In this document: in pieces, positions 7,008 through 18,724 of the stretch
Layout: the number at the start of each line of letters is the position of its first letter
How positions within the stretch are numbered: the stretch's first letter is position 1
Origin: an uncultured Alphaproteobacteria bacterium
GTDB lineage: Bacteria; Pseudomonadota; Alphaproteobacteria; CAAHEQ01; UBA3637
Length of the DNA: 64,000 nt
Direction of reading: 5' to 3'
Assembly: GCA_944392555.1 (NCBI GenBank)
Contig: CALXWZ010000005.1
Span: 1 to 64,000 of the forward strand
Notes under the pieces: model-generated
What the model was told of the DNA's origin: nothing
The model's input: the letters and a program-made list of their open reading frames with translations, nothing else
Database searches by the model: none
Translations under genes and position numbers: made by a program

Positions 7008-7778
7008 ATGAATAAGTTATTTCGTAATGTTATCTGTTTAGGCTTGTCCGGATTATTGCTGACGGCGTGTGCCGCCTCGGATGAAACAATCCCCGATATG
7101 CCCGTTGAAGAATTATATATGCACGCCTATAACGATTTCCAAGATAAGGAATATGAAGAAGCTGCTCGCTATTTTGACGAGGTGGAACGCCAATACCCGT
7201 ATTCCGTTTGGGCCCCGCGCGCACAAATTATGGCGGCTTATTCTTTTTACAGCGCCGGCAAGTATGACGACGCGCTTTTGGCGTTGGAGCGGTTTATTCA
7301 ACTTCACCCCGGTAATCGCAATATTGCGTATGCGTATTATCTGAAAGGGTTGTGTTATTATGAGCAAATGTCAGACGTATCTCGCGAACAGAAGATGACG
7401 GAAGATGCGCTTTCCACATTTAAAGAAGTGTTGGCAAGATTCCCGAATTCCGTATACGTGCCAGATATTAACGTAAAATTAAAAGAGATTGAAGCCCATT
7501 TGGCGGGAAAAGAAATGGCCGTGGGGCGGTATTATTTAAAGCACGGCGAATTTATTCCGGCCATGAACAGATTCCAATCTGTTTTGTTGGAGCATCCGTA
7601 TACCAATCAAACGCCGGAGGCGATTTATCGGTTGACGGCGTGTTATGAGGCGCTCGGTATGCATAAACAAGCCGTTGAAATGGTAGAAATCATGCGCAGG
7701 TATTATGCACAAGACGATTGGACGAAAAAAGCGGAAAAATTAATTCAAAAATATCAACCGAAAACAGCGAGTAAATGA
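7008..7778 (+). CDS. bamD: Outer membrane assembly lipoprotein BamD (ComL)
   Basis: 256 aa. The N-terminus is a lipoprotein signal with lipobox LLLTAC and the lipidated cysteine at residue 21. The mature part is a run of TPR-type helical repeats (YNDFQDKEYEEAARYFDEVE, AYYLKGLCYYEQM, VELARFPNS-like VLARFPNSVYVP), the BamD/YfiO arrangement. BamD is the essential lipoprotein of the BAM complex that folds beta-barrels into the outer membrane; candidate clients here are the barrel at 26.6 kb and the autotransporter at 29.3 kb. bamD-recN-ligA is a conserved alphaproteobacterial order. ATG 7008 follows GTGAGGATGAA. Confidence 0.95.
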   Translation: MNKLFRNVICLGLSGLLLTACAASDETIPDMPVEELYMHAYNDFQDKEYEEAARYFDEVERQYPYSVWAPRAQIMAAYSFYSAGKYDDALLALERFIQLHPGNRNIAYAYYLKGLCYYEQMSDVSREQKMTEDALSTFKEVLARFPNSVYVPDINVKLKEIEAHLAGKEMAVGRYYLKHGEFIPAMNRFQSVLLEHPYTNQTPEAIYRLTACYEALGMHKQAVEMVEIMRRYYAQDDWTKKAEKLIQKYQPKTASK

Positions 7779-7789
7779 GTCAAATATCG

Positions 7790-7825
7790 GAGCAACGGCG
7801 TATGAAAAGAAAAACGGCGTTGCTC
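7790..7825 (+). other. Intergenic hairpin between bamD and recN
   Basis: GAGCAACG (7790-7797) pairs with CGTTGCTC (7818-7825). There is no T-run, so it is more likely an mRNA stability or processing hairpin than a terminator. Confidence 0.5.
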
Positions 7826-7886
7826 GGGCAAAAGGCCGATGAAGTTGATAAAAGCGAATAAAAATAAGGAAGTTAAGGGGTAAAAT

Positions 7887-9572
7887 ATGCTGTCTTCCCT
7901 GTCAATACGAAATGTAGTGCTGATTGATGAGCTGGATTTAAATTTCGGCAAAGGCTTATGCGTGTTTACGGGGGAAACGGGCGCGGGCAAATCGGTGTTG
8001 CTTGATTCACTGTCGCTTGTTTTGGGCGCACGAGCCGATACGGGGCTTATTCGACATGGCGAAACGCAGTTGAGCGTTGGCGCCGTGTTTACGCTGAATC
8101 CAACGCATCCTGTTTGGGATTTGTTGGCAGAACAGGGTATTGATTGCGCGGAAAAAGAGGAATTGTTTTTGCGCCGAGTCGTAACCCAAGACGGGAAAAG
8201 CAAGGCTTTTATCAATCACGAACCCGTGAGTGTTTCTTTTTTAAAAACCGTCGGGGAATTGTTGGTTGAAATTCACGGACAATTTGCAACGCACGGCTTA
8301 TTGAACCCTGCCACACATATCGGCGTGTTGGATACATACGGAAATCTGGATGCTTTAAAAACGCGCGTTATGGATGCTTTTCAATTGTATCGCACGGCTC
8401 AGAAAAACTTAAAAGACGCTGAAACGCAATTGGCTGATGCGGAAAATCAGGAAGCCTATTTGCGCGAATCGATAGATGACCTTGAAAAATTAAATCCGCA
8501 TACGGGTGAAGAGGAAACTTTGACGCAACGGCGGACGCAGTTAATGAACAGCGAAAAAATCATGACATGCGTCAACACTGCTTATACCTTGTTGACAGCC
8601 GAAGAAAACGGCGTGATGACGCAGTTGGCTGCCGTATATCGCCAAGTGGAAAAAGCCGGCACGTATTTGCCTGCACCGTTTGAATCGCTCATAAAATCGG
8701 TAGACGAAGCGCAAGCGGTATTGTCCGACGTATCGGGCGAGTTGGAAAATATCGGAGAATCGCTCGGCGATGTATCCGAGCTGGAAAGCATTGATAATCG
8801 CTTATTTGCGTTACGGGACGCATCGCGACGCTATCATGTTGCCATTGATGAATTGCCGGCACGGTTAAATGCGTTTCAAGAACAGCTGGCAACTTTGGAA
8901 AAAGGGGAAGAATATTTGCGTGCGTGTCGCCAAAAAACAGATGAAGCGCGTCAGAAGTATTTAAGCGAGGCGCATTTGTTATCCGATAATCGGCGCCAAG
9001 TTGCCAAGAAATTGGATAAATCCGTGATGAAAGAATTGCCGGCATTAAAATTGGGAAAAGCTGTTTTCCAAACGCAAATTGTCTCGGATGACCATCAGGA
9101 ATCGCCAACCGGCATTGATACGGTAACATTTATGGTGGCAACGAATCCGGGTGTGCCGTCTGCACCGTTGCATAAAGTTGCGTCGGGCGGTGAATTGGCG
9201 CGGTTTATGCTGGCATTAAAGGTGAATTTGGCGCAAGTTGGAACAACGGATACACTTGTATTTGATGAATTGGATAGCGGTGTCGGCGGGGCAACGGCCG
9301 GTGCCGTCGGCGAACGGTTGGCGCGTTTGGCGGAGCGTTGTCAGGTAATGGTAGTGACGCATTCCCCGCAAGTGGCAGTATATGGTTCTATGCACTGGAC
9401 GGTTTCCAAACAAACAAAAGGTTCACAGGCCATCACGCAAGTAAAACAGTTAACGCAAGCAGAGCGGTTGGCGGAAATCGCGCGTATGCTGTCGGGTGAA
9501 GAAACAACGCAAACGGCTCATATCATGGCGCGGGAGCTTTTGGAAAATGCGCAAAAACCGCGTTTGCTTTAA
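7887..9572 (+). CDS. recN: DNA repair protein RecN
   Basis: 561 aa, an SMC-like ATPase that acts at DNA double-strand breaks during recombinational repair. The Walker A motif is FTGETGAGKS (about residues 27-36). A central coiled-coil region spans roughly residues 155-380. The ABC signature HKVASGGELARFMLALK and the Walker B region DTLVFDELDSGVGGATAG follow in the C-terminal half. Length and motif order match full RecN. ATG 7887 follows TTAAGGGGTAAA. It lies 108 bp behind bamD and 100 bp ahead of ligA, probably in one transcription unit. Confidence 0.97.
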   Translation: MLSSLSIRNVVLIDELDLNFGKGLCVFTGETGAGKSVLLDSLSLVLGARADTGLIRHGETQLSVGAVFTLNPTHPVWDLLAEQGIDCAEKEELFLRRVVTQDGKSKAFINHEPVSVSFLKTVGELLVEIHGQFATHGLLNPATHIGVLDTYGNLDALKTRVMDAFQLYRTAQKNLKDAETQLADAENQEAYLRESIDDLEKLNPHTGEEETLTQRRTQLMNSEKIMTCVNTAYTLLTAEENGVMTQLAAVYRQVEKAGTYLPAPFESLIKSVDEAQAVLSDVSGELENIGESLGDVSELESIDNRLFALRDASRRYHVAIDELPARLNAFQEQLATLEKGEEYLRACRQKTDEARQKYLSEAHLLSDNRRQVAKKLDKSVMKELPALKLGKAVFQTQIVSDDHQESPTGIDTVTFMVATNPGVPSAPLHKVASGGELARFMLALKVNLAQVGTTDTLVFDELDSGVGGATAGAVGERLARLAERCQVMVVTHSPQVAVYGSMHWTVSKQTKGSQAITQVKQLTQAERLAEIARMLSGEETTQTAHIMARELLENAQKPRLL

Positions 9573-9669
9573 AGCTCATATAAAGCGAACGATTAAAGAT
9601 TGAAAGAGGCAATATAAATGCCCTTAATCAGCACCGCAGATATAAGCTGAAAAAGGCATAAAGGGGTGA

Positions 9670-11751
<2,082 letters not shown>

Positions 11752-11798
11752 AAAAAAACAGGGTATGCTTAACCGACTGATAGTGTAAGGGGAGTAAG

Positions 11799-14570
11799 AT
11801 GGCTGATCCGAATCAAATGCAAAATAATGCGGAAAAAAGTATTGAAGATGAACTGGAAGATTATTTGGCAACAAATAATCAAGGTATGTCATCATCAAAC
11901 GGCAGGGCTTCAACTCAACCGGTAATGCCCGAAGAGCCGGAAGAAGAAATTGATCCGATTATGAAAGGCGATTTGTTAAGCCAAATTGCCGCGGAAGATA
12001 TCAAGAATGAAGAGGAAGAGAAAAAAAAGGCTAAAAAACAAATCTCTTTTTCAAAGTTGTTTGCCATCTTCATTATGCGCGCTACATTGATGATTGACGA
12101 AATACGCCATAAATATGCTTCCACGTTTCGGATGTTTGAATTAGTTTGGTGCGTATTAATTGCATTGATTTATGTCGGCGGACTTATTTCTTTGGGTATA
12201 TTGGTTTATGCTTATGCGAATTATCCGCGTTATGTTACCGATTATTTCCGTAAAAGCGGTATAGAGTTAGCCTCATGGGATATGGATAGTTATACGTTAT
12301 CGCGGATTGAACTTTCTAACTTAAAGAGTAAAGACGGATTATATACAATCAAGCGGGTTGTGATTCGCTCTCCGTTTTCCGATTTTTTGCGCGGGCGTAT
12401 CAAGTCGGTTAATTTAGAGGGGACAACTTTAACGATTCGTGAACGAGGCGATAAATTAGAAATCAGCAAATTAATCGGCGTGTTGGCAAAGATGAATCAA
12501 TCGGCTGCCACGGGGCATAAAATCGGATCCATTTCCATTCCGAACGCCGTATTGAATATAGAGGGAAAAAATTTCAAACTGCCACTTCATTTATCCGTAA
12601 ACGGTGTGTATGAAAATACACCGAATGTCAGTATTCCGATTACGATTAAGCAAGATTATATGAATATATCGGCATTGCTTTCATTAGGTGGGAACGCTCG
12701 TGATTTGGAGTGGACATTAGATATCTTATCGGGAACATTATCATTTCCCAACCGTCAGCCCGAGAATATATCCGGAAAATTCAAGATTAAGATGAGAGAA
12801 TTGTCTTTGAGTTCACTTAACGGAACTTTGGATATGGTTTATGGCAAAAATACCAAAAAAATCAAGTTGGATTTCAGAGATAATAAAGGAACGTATCGTG
12901 GCTCAATCGGCTTGACACTGCTTAACTTGGAAGTGCGAGACAAAGCGGATGAAACAAAAACGGAAATGCAAATTATTTTTGACGGATTAGATTTTAAAAA
13001 TTTATCGCATATAATAACAAAGCAGTCCGTTCGGGTGAATATTCAATCTCTTTATACGCAAGATTTTAGCGTGATGAATGCTTCCACTACATTGCGTGGT
13101 GAAATGGATTGTAAGGATTTTGTCTGTTCCTATTATATAAAATCGCCTGTCCCCGTATCTGTTCAAAGTACGCGTTTAGTGCATGCCGGCAATACCTATA
13201 ATTCAACGGAAGGTTCAACGTTAACGCTGACGGCGAATAACCGAAAGAATATTGTATGGGATGGTTCGCAATTAAAATTTGATTTATCCATAGCAGATGC
13301 GAATTATAAAGGAACAAAAAACACAAGTAGCAATCCGATAGAGGCAAGCGCTACAACGATGGAATTATTGGGAACATTGAGTGATAAGAATAGTCAGTCA
13401 AGCTTGCAAATTTCGGCAACGGGAGCAAACTATTCTTCAAATGATACATCTTTTTCAAATGCTGATTTTGAAGTAGATAACGTATGGGATGGGAATACTG
13501 CCTTACGATTTGCCTCTCCGAGCGTATTATTGAAAAATAATCGCTTGCTGAAAGTGCCGTTTGCAATTGATATGCGGCGTGAAAAGGGTATGCTGGGTGC
13601 TGCGTTGGGCGTGCTGGATAATAAAATACAAATTCGGTATGCGGGAACGGCGAATTTGTTATCAGGGGTGTTTCAAGGAAATATGGCTGTATTGCCGTTT
13701 GATTTAAAAGATATTCCCGGAAATTTACAAGATGTTTCGGATATTTTCCCGGGCTTTGCCAAAAAAGCAAGCGGAAAATTGGCGGCATACGGTAGAATTC
13801 TTTGGCGGAATGAAAAGCAGGTTTCGGGGCCGTTTTATTTAATGGTGGAAAATGTCGGGTTCAAAACCGGCAATATGGAAATCAAGAATATGAATGCGTT
13901 GTTGGTTGTTCAATCATTGGTACCATTTATAACGACAGCCGGTCAAGAAGTATTTGTCGGTGGGATAGATAGTATTTTACCCTTCCGCAACATTAACGCC
14001 GTTTTAAAATTTGATAATCAAATGATGCGTATTGCGCGTATGAATACGAACGTCGGCGGGATTAAATTAAATGTAGATAACTTAATCGTGCCGTATAGAA
14101 GCAATGCAACAACAGTGTATTTGAAGAATTCGCAGGCTGATTTAACTGATTTGAACGGTTATTGGAAAATGAAAGATTTTTCAGTAATTGAAGGAGAAGG
14201 TGATATCACTTTACCGATAGATTTAAAGGATGGACAACTTTCGCTGAATAACGGGGAGATTCGAATCTTTAATGCAAGGCTCGGGTATAACGGCAATAAT
14301 CGGCGTATTCGGAATGCGTTATTTAAAAACAGCAATGAATATTTGTTGCGATCGGGAACGATTCAATTAACGCAAGGGAAAGATAATATCTTAAACGCTT
14401 ATCTGAATTTTGAGGGGCGGATGTTGCCGGATCAAATTAAGACAAATTATAGCGATACAATTCGGATAAATCCGAAAGATATATTGAGTACCGCACGGCA
14501 AGAGCCTATTCCTGCGTTGATTGCGCAACGGCAACAATTGGTAAAAACGATTTTAAAAAAGCAGGAATAA
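11799..14570 (+). CDS. YdbH/AsmA-like envelope protein
   Basis: 923 aa. An acidic, Glu/Lys-rich cytoplasmic N-terminus of ~105 residues is followed by one transmembrane helix (WCVLIALIYVGGLISLGILV). After it comes a very long periplasmic part of repeated beta-strand segments. The C-terminal region (INAVLKFDNQMMRIARMNTN, then EGEGDITLPIDLKDGQLSLN) resembles the YdbH family, part of the AsmA-like group thought to bridge the envelope and carry phospholipids. The overall layout fits that group, but sequence recognition is moderate. ATG 11799 has AAGGGGAGTAAG ahead. It is 47 bp behind ligA, so cotranscription is likely. Confidence 0.65.
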   Translation: MADPNQMQNNAEKSIEDELEDYLATNNQGMSSSNGRASTQPVMPEEPEEEIDPIMKGDLLSQIAAEDIKNEEEEKKKAKKQISFSKLFAIFIMRATLMIDEIRHKYASTFRMFELVWCVLIALIYVGGLISLGILVYAYANYPRYVTDYFRKSGIELASWDMDSYTLSRIELSNLKSKDGLYTIKRVVIRSPFSDFLRGRIKSVNLEGTTLTIRERGDKLEISKLIGVLAKMNQSAATGHKIGSISIPNAVLNIEGKNFKLPLHLSVNGVYENTPNVSIPITIKQDYMNISALLSLGGNARDLEWTLDILSGTLSFPNRQPENISGKFKIKMRELSLSSLNGTLDMVYGKNTKKIKLDFRDNKGTYRGSIGLTLLNLEVRDKADETKTEMQIIFDGLDFKNLSHIITKQSVRVNIQSLYTQDFSVMNASTTLRGEMDCKDFVCSYYIKSPVPVSVQSTRLVHAGNTYNSTEGSTLTLTANNRKNIVWDGSQLKFDLSIADANYKGTKNTSSNPIEASATTMELLGTLSDKNSQSSLQISATGANYSSNDTSFSNADFEVDNVWDGNTALRFASPSVLLKNNRLLKVPFAIDMRREKGMLGAALGVLDNKIQIRYAGTANLLSGVFQGNMAVLPFDLKDIPGNLQDVSDIFPGFAKKASGKLAAYGRILWRNEKQVSGPFYLMVENVGFKTGNMEIKNMNALLVVQSLVPFITTAGQEVFVGGIDSILPFRNINAVLKFDNQMMRIARMNTNVGGIKLNVDNLIVPYRSNATTVYLKNSQADLTDLNGYWKMKDFSVIEGEGDITLPIDLKDGQLSLNNGEIRIFNARLGYNGNNRRIRNALFKNSNEYLLRSGTIQLTQGKDNILNAYLNFEGRMLPDQIKTNYSDTIRINPKDILSTARQEPIPALIAQRQQLVKTILKKQE

Positions 14571-14604
14571 ATAATGATTTTTTGTGGATAATGCAAAAAA
14601 ATGC

Positions 14605-14633
14605 TTGCAAAATAAAAGAATTTTGTGTATAAG
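14605..14633 (+). promoter_or_regulatory. Promoter for rpmF-plsX-fabH
   Basis: TTGCAA, 17 bp, TATAAG, about 70 bp upstream of rpmF. Confidence 0.65.
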
Positions 14634-14704
14634 GAAATCCGTTATGTTTAATCGGGGACATCAATGGTGGTGTTCCGTCAATTTTATCAAAAGAGAGAAA
14701 TACA

Positions 14705-14896
14705 ATGGCAGTACCTAAGAAAAAAACATCAAAATCAAAAAAGAATATGCGTCGTTCGCATTTGGCGTTAGAAGCGAATGCGGTAAATGAATGCCCGAAA
14801 TGCGGTGAATTGGTTCGTCCGCACCACGTTTGCGAATCATGTGGCACATACAATAAAAAAGAAATTATTGTAAAAGCTGAAAAAGAAACAAAATAA
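14705..14896 (+). CDS. rpmF: Large ribosomal subunit protein bL32
   Basis: 63 aa, basic. It starts [19 protein letters not shown], the invariant bL32 N-terminus. It has four zinc-ribbon cysteines in CPKCGE and CESCGTYN. It is followed after 11 bp by plsX, the standard rpmF-plsX-fabH arrangement that couples ribosome and fatty-acid synthesis genes. Confidence 0.98.
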   Translation: MAVPKKKTSKSKKNMRRSHLALEANAVNECPKCGELVRPHHVCESCGTYNKKEIIVKAEKETK

Positions 14897-14907
14897 GGAA
14901 TATCGCA

Positions 14908-15954
14908 TTGAGTAATACCTTAGTGATTTCGGTTGATGCCATGGGTGGCGACAATGCGCCTGAATCGGTGATTGAAGGCGTCAGTCGTGTTGCGGCAAAA
15001 GATAAAGACGTTTTCTTCTTTTTATTCGGAGATGAAGAACGAATCAAGAAGTTAGCGGAAGTTTATCGTTTGCCGGATGATCGATATAAAATTCATCATA
15101 CAACCGATGTTGTGAAAGGTGATGCAAAACCGTCCGTAGCCGTCCGATCCGGGCGTGAAAGCAGTATGTGGAAGGCAATTATGTCGGTTCGCAACGGCTA
15201 TGCGAGTGCGGTCGTTTCAGCCGGGAATACAGGCGCCTTGATGGCGATGAGCAAAATATGTCTCGGCACGCTTTCGGGGATAGACAGACCTGCGATTGCA
15301 GCTGTTTTACCCTCCATGAAAGGCCCGATTGTTGCTTTGGATTTGGGTGCGAATGCAGAATGTAATTCGCAGAATTTAGTTGAGTTTGCAATTATGGGTC
15401 ATGTGTTGCACCATATTTTGTATAAAACGGAGCATCCGTCAATCGGTTTGCTCAATATCGGATCTGAGGAAACAAAGGGGCGCGATGAGATTCGTGAGGC
15501 TGCAAGCGTGTTGCGGGAGCTGAACGATAAGGTTAATTTCATTGGCTTTGTAGAAGGAAATGATATTTGCATGGGAAAAGCGGATGTTTTTGTTTCTGAT
15601 GGTTTTTCCGGCAATGTTGCTCTCAAAACAATTGAGGGAACTTCAAAATTTATTACGGGGATTTTAAAAGAGACAGCGCATAAATCAATTCTTGCGGCGC
15701 TCGGCTTCCTGATTGCCCGACCGGCATTATTGAAATTGCGTAAAAAAATTGATCCGCGTATGTATAACGGTGCGATGTTTTTGGGCTTGAACGGTGTATC
15801 CGTTAAGAGCCACGGCGGTGCAGATGCTTTTGCGTTTGCGTGTGCCGTCGAATCGGCCATTCACATGGCGCGTAGCAATTTGTGCGATAAAATTAAGCAC
15901 GAATTGAAACATGTGATGGATGTTGATGTGCCGGATATGACAAAAGAAATTTAA
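14908..15954 (+). CDS. plsX: Phosphate acyltransferase PlsX
   Basis: 348 aa. It converts acyl-ACP to acyl-phosphate, the first step of phospholipid synthesis in PlsX/PlsY bacteria. Family motifs are VISVDAMGGDNAPE at the N-terminus and VSAGNTGALMA near residue 107. LDLGANAEC and FVSDGFSGNVALKT follow. The start is a TTG at 14908 with AAGGAAT upstream; no suitable ATG lies before the DAMGGD motif. It is tightly coupled to rpmF and fabH (16 bp to the next start). Confidence 0.97.
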   Translation: MSNTLVISVDAMGGDNAPESVIEGVSRVAAKDKDVFFFLFGDEERIKKLAEVYRLPDDRYKIHHTTDVVKGDAKPSVAVRSGRESSMWKAIMSVRNGYASAVVSAGNTGALMAMSKICLGTLSGIDRPAIAAVLPSMKGPIVALDLGANAECNSQNLVEFAIMGHVLHHILYKTEHPSIGLLNIGSEETKGRDEIREAASVLRELNDKVNFIGFVEGNDICMGKADVFVSDGFSGNVALKTIEGTSKFITGILKETAHKSILAALGFLIARPALLKLRKKIDPRMYNGAMFLGLNGVSVKSHGGADAFAFACAVESAIHMARSNLCDKIKHELKHVMDVDVPDMTKEI

Positions 15955-15969
15955 GGCGGGAGAGGGATA

Positions 15970-16938
15970 ATGAAAGCAGTTATTCGGGGAGTCGGACACT
16001 ATTTGCCCAAAAGAGTTTTAACAAACTTTGATTTGGAAAAAATGGTGGAGACGAGCGATACATGGATTCGTGAGAGAACCGGTATTCAAACGCGTCATAT
16101 TGCGTCGGAAGATGAATACACGTCAACCCTTGCCATCAATGCGGCGAAGGAGGCGTTAGCCGATGCCAAGATGACGGGTGAGGATATTGATATGATTATT
16201 CTTGCGACGACCACTCCGGATGATACAACGCCGGCAACGGCAGTCAAAGTGCAAGAGGCAATTAACATGACGCATGGTTGCGCTTTTGATGTGCAAGCCG
16301 CGTGTTCGGGCTTTATGTATGCCATGAGTGTTGCTAATCAATACATTCTCTCGGGCAGTGCACGCAATGTTTTGATTATCGGGGCTGAAACGCTCTCGCG
16401 AATCGTAGATTGGAAAGATAGAAATACGTGTGTTTTATTCGGTGATGGTGCCGGTGCTGCCGTGTTAGGTGTGGCAACGGAGGAAGAAGAAGCATCAGGA
16501 GCAGGTATTTTAGATGTGATTATTCATTCCGACGGCAGATTCCGCCATTTGTTGACGACAACAGGCGGTGTATCGCGCACGCAGACAGCCGGATACGTTT
16601 TAATGGAAGGGCGGGAAGTTTTTCGTCACGCCGTAACGAATTTGGCTGATGTGGCCGATGAGGTTTTAAAGCGTGCGAATGTAGATGTGAAAGATGTGGA
16701 TTATTTGGTTCCGCACCAAGCAAATGTCAGAATTATTGAAGGCACGGCTAAAAAATTAGGCATTGAAATGGATAAGGTTATTTTGACTTTACCGCAACAG
16801 GGCAATACATCGGCAGCCTCAATTCCGTTGGCATTATATGAAGGAATAAAGAGCGGTCGGTTGCAACGGGGTCAACTGATATTGCTGGACGCCATGGGTG
16901 GCGGTTTTACATGGGCCGGAGCTTTGATACGGCTTTAA
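15970..16938 (+). CDS. fabH: 3-oxoacyl-ACP synthase III
   Basis: 322 aa. It condenses acetyl-CoA with malonyl-ACP to start fatty acid synthesis. The catalytic triad is visible: Cys in VQAACSGFMYAM (about residue 111), His in VPHQANVRII (about 247) and Asn in QGNTSAASIPLAL (about 278). ATG 15970 has GGCGGGAGAGGGAT ahead. Length and order after plsX are standard. Confidence 0.98.
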   Translation: MKAVIRGVGHYLPKRVLTNFDLEKMVETSDTWIRERTGIQTRHIASEDEYTSTLAINAAKEALADAKMTGEDIDMIILATTTPDDTTPATAVKVQEAINMTHGCAFDVQAACSGFMYAMSVANQYILSGSARNVLIIGAETLSRIVDWKDRNTCVLFGDGAGAAVLGVATEEEEASGAGILDVIIHSDGRFRHLLTTTGGVSRTQTAGYVLMEGREVFRHAVTNLADVADEVLKRANVDVKDVDYLVPHQANVRIIEGTAKKLGIEMDKVILTLPQQGNTSAASIPLALYEGIKSGRLQRGQLILLDAMGGGFTWAGALIRL

Positions 16939-17012
16939 AAAAATACTTGATGTTATTATAAGAATATGGCATCATTTGGATAGAGAAAAAAAACGAGCAA
17001 AGGAAGAAGATT

Positions 17013-17312
17013 ATGACACAAAGAACAATTACCAGAGCAGATATTGCAGATTCAATTTACACCGAACTCGGGTTTTCGCATGCCGATTCGTTCAAGTTAA
17101 TTGAGCAAATTTTATCCAACATTATCGGTGCGCTTGAAAAAGGTGAAACGGTTAAAATTTCAAAATTTGCTACTTTTATTCCGCATGCTAAAAGAGAGCG
17201 GGTAGGTCGTAATCCGAAGACAGGGGAAACGTATGCCATTACGCCACGGACCGTTGTATCGTTTAAAGCGTCCAACACGTTAAAAGATGCTTTAAAGGGA
17301 TCTGAAAAATAA
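17013..17312 (+). CDS. ihfA: Integration host factor subunit alpha
   Basis: 99 aa, a DNA-bending HU/IHF-type protein. The helical N-terminus (TRADIADSIYTELGFSHADS) is followed by the beta-arm sequence RVGRNPKTGETYAITPRTVV with the conserved Asn-Pro that intercalates in the minor groove. The position between fabH and a merR-type gene is the conserved alphaproteobacterial location of ihfA. Its stop TAA overlaps the next ATG by one base. Confidence 0.95.
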   Translation: MTQRTITRADIADSIYTELGFSHADSFKLIEQILSNIIGALEKGETVKISKFATFIPHAKRERVGRNPKTGETYAITPRTVVSFKASNTLKDALKGSEK

Positions 17313-17659
17313 TGTTAAAAGCTGAAAACGCATATCGGACGATTACGGAAGTTGCAGATTTACTGCAAGTTTCGGCGTCCGTTTTGCGTTTTTGGGAAAC
17401 ACAATTCCACCAGATAAAGCCGATAAAGCGCATGGGGCGTCGGTATTATCAAGCGGAAGACGTTGTCTTGCTTGCGCGGATACGTGATTATTTATATAAA
17501 GAAGGCTTTACGATTAAAGGCGTGCAAAAGCGCTTAAAAGCCCCGAGTGAGCAAGGTTCGTTGTTTCCGGAAGCAGAAGCGGAAACAAGCAATGTTGATG
17601 CCGATAAAATTCGCGCAGAATTAACTGATTTAAAACAATATTTATCCGAATATATCTAA
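17312..17659 (+). CDS. MerR-family transcriptional regulator
   Basis: 115 aa. A winged helix-turn-helix of MerR type fills residues ~8-75: YRTITEVADLLQVSASVLRF, then WETQFHQIKP and GRRYYQAEDVVLLARIRDYL. It continues as a short helical tail without metal-binding cysteines. This small regulator nearly always follows ihfA in alphaproteobacteria; its regulon is not known to me. Translation is coupled to ihfA by a 1-bp overlap (TAATG). Confidence 0.9.
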   Translation: MLKAENAYRTITEVADLLQVSASVLRFWETQFHQIKPIKRMGRRYYQAEDVVLLARIRDYLYKEGFTIKGVQKRLKAPSEQGSLFPEAEAETSNVDADKIRAELTDLKQYLSEYI

Positions 17660-17708
17660 TTCGTGTTTGCATTAAATAAGTGCATCGGTTGGCGAAAGGT
17701 TAGGCAGT

Positions 17709-18686
17709 GTGTCGGAGCAAATCTATATCGATTGGATTGAAACGCAAACCGAAATTTTAAATAAGGGAACTCATAAAAAGGTTCATATTTTAATTGCGTT
17801 GAGTGAGAATAAACGCTTTGCATGGGTTGAGTTGATACAAGATACCCAACCTTTAACGATTTTATTTGCTACTTTGCGTATTTTTCAAGTGTTTATCAAC
17901 ATTTATGAAATGAAAATCAAAACGATTGTGACGGATACCAAAGAAAGTTTTTATGCCCCCGAAAAACGTAATTTGCATGCTTTTGAACGGTTATTAAAAG
18001 AATTGAGAATCAAGCATATAACACAAAACCACATTGATATTAAAATGCGCCGTTTTGAAAGCCTGTTCTACAATCGGCTTATGCAACAGGCACCATATCC
18101 TGATCAAACATCGCTGGAAGCTTATTTGTTTGAATTTATATCTGCTTACAATCACCCTGAAATGGTGTTGGAAACGCAAAGTGATTTGTCGGAGAAAGAG
18201 GAAATTCAAAAATTGCCGAATGAGTTGGGAGATTCTTCGGAAGTATCTGAAAAACCTAATTCATCGGAAGTAAATAGATGGCAAAATCATTCTGCTACGA
18301 ATCCAAGCTTGGAACACGAGGAAGACGGTGTGCGGATATATGTTAATGAAGACGTAAATGTATTGAATGATTTTTGCGCTGAAAGGGATATTTCTTTTGA
18401 AGAAACAATGTCTTTTTCGGAGGCGATGGTTGCACTTGGTTCCCAAACGGTATGTGTAGATAATTCAAAGGTATTCAATGCAGGGCGCGATATAAACGCA
18501 TGCGAAGCCAATATGCAAAACAGTGTGCCGAAACAGAAAGCCAAAAATGAAAAAAGGCGGAAACGCAAGCTGATATTTGCGAATAAAACTGTGCCGACAA
18601 AAACGATATTAAAGCGGAAAAACTCATTGATGCCTAAAAGAGCAACAAACAGAAAAAAAGAACAAGAAGTTAGACTTATTTTCTGA
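17709..18686 (+). CDS. Domesticated rve integrase-like protein
   Basis: 325 aa, GTG start with GAAAGG upstream. Residues ~1-145 align by eye with the retroviral-integrase (rve) catalytic core of IS3/IS481-type transposases. IYIDWIE would be the first Asp (D8), IKTIVTDTKESF the second (D76; the usual TDNG has become TDTK), and RRFESLFYNRL the Glu (E117); FEFISAYNH matches the closing YN. The N-terminal DNA-binding part of a transposase is missing. In its place the protein has a ~130-residue acidic, Ser/Glu-rich linker and a strongly basic C-terminal tail (KNEKRRKRKLIF, then KRKNSLMPKRATNRKKEQE). It sits 49 bp behind the merR gene, without inverted repeats. It is probably a co-opted transposase domain. 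Confidence 0.6.
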   Translation: MSEQIYIDWIETQTEILNKGTHKKVHILIALSENKRFAWVELIQDTQPLTILFATLRIFQVFINIYEMKIKTIVTDTKESFYAPEKRNLHAFERLLKELRIKHITQNHIDIKMRRFESLFYNRLMQQAPYPDQTSLEAYLFEFISAYNHPEMVLETQSDLSEKEEIQKLPNELGDSSEVSEKPNSSEVNRWQNHSATNPSLEHEEDGVRIYVNEDVNVLNDFCAERDISFEETMSFSEAMVALGSQTVCVDNSKVFNAGRDINACEANMQNSVPKQKAKNEKRRKRKLIFANKTVPTKTILKRKNSLMPKRATNRKKEQEVRLIF

Positions 18687-18724
18687 TTTATTTTATCGGT
18701 TGATTGTTTTAAAAACGGAAGATA

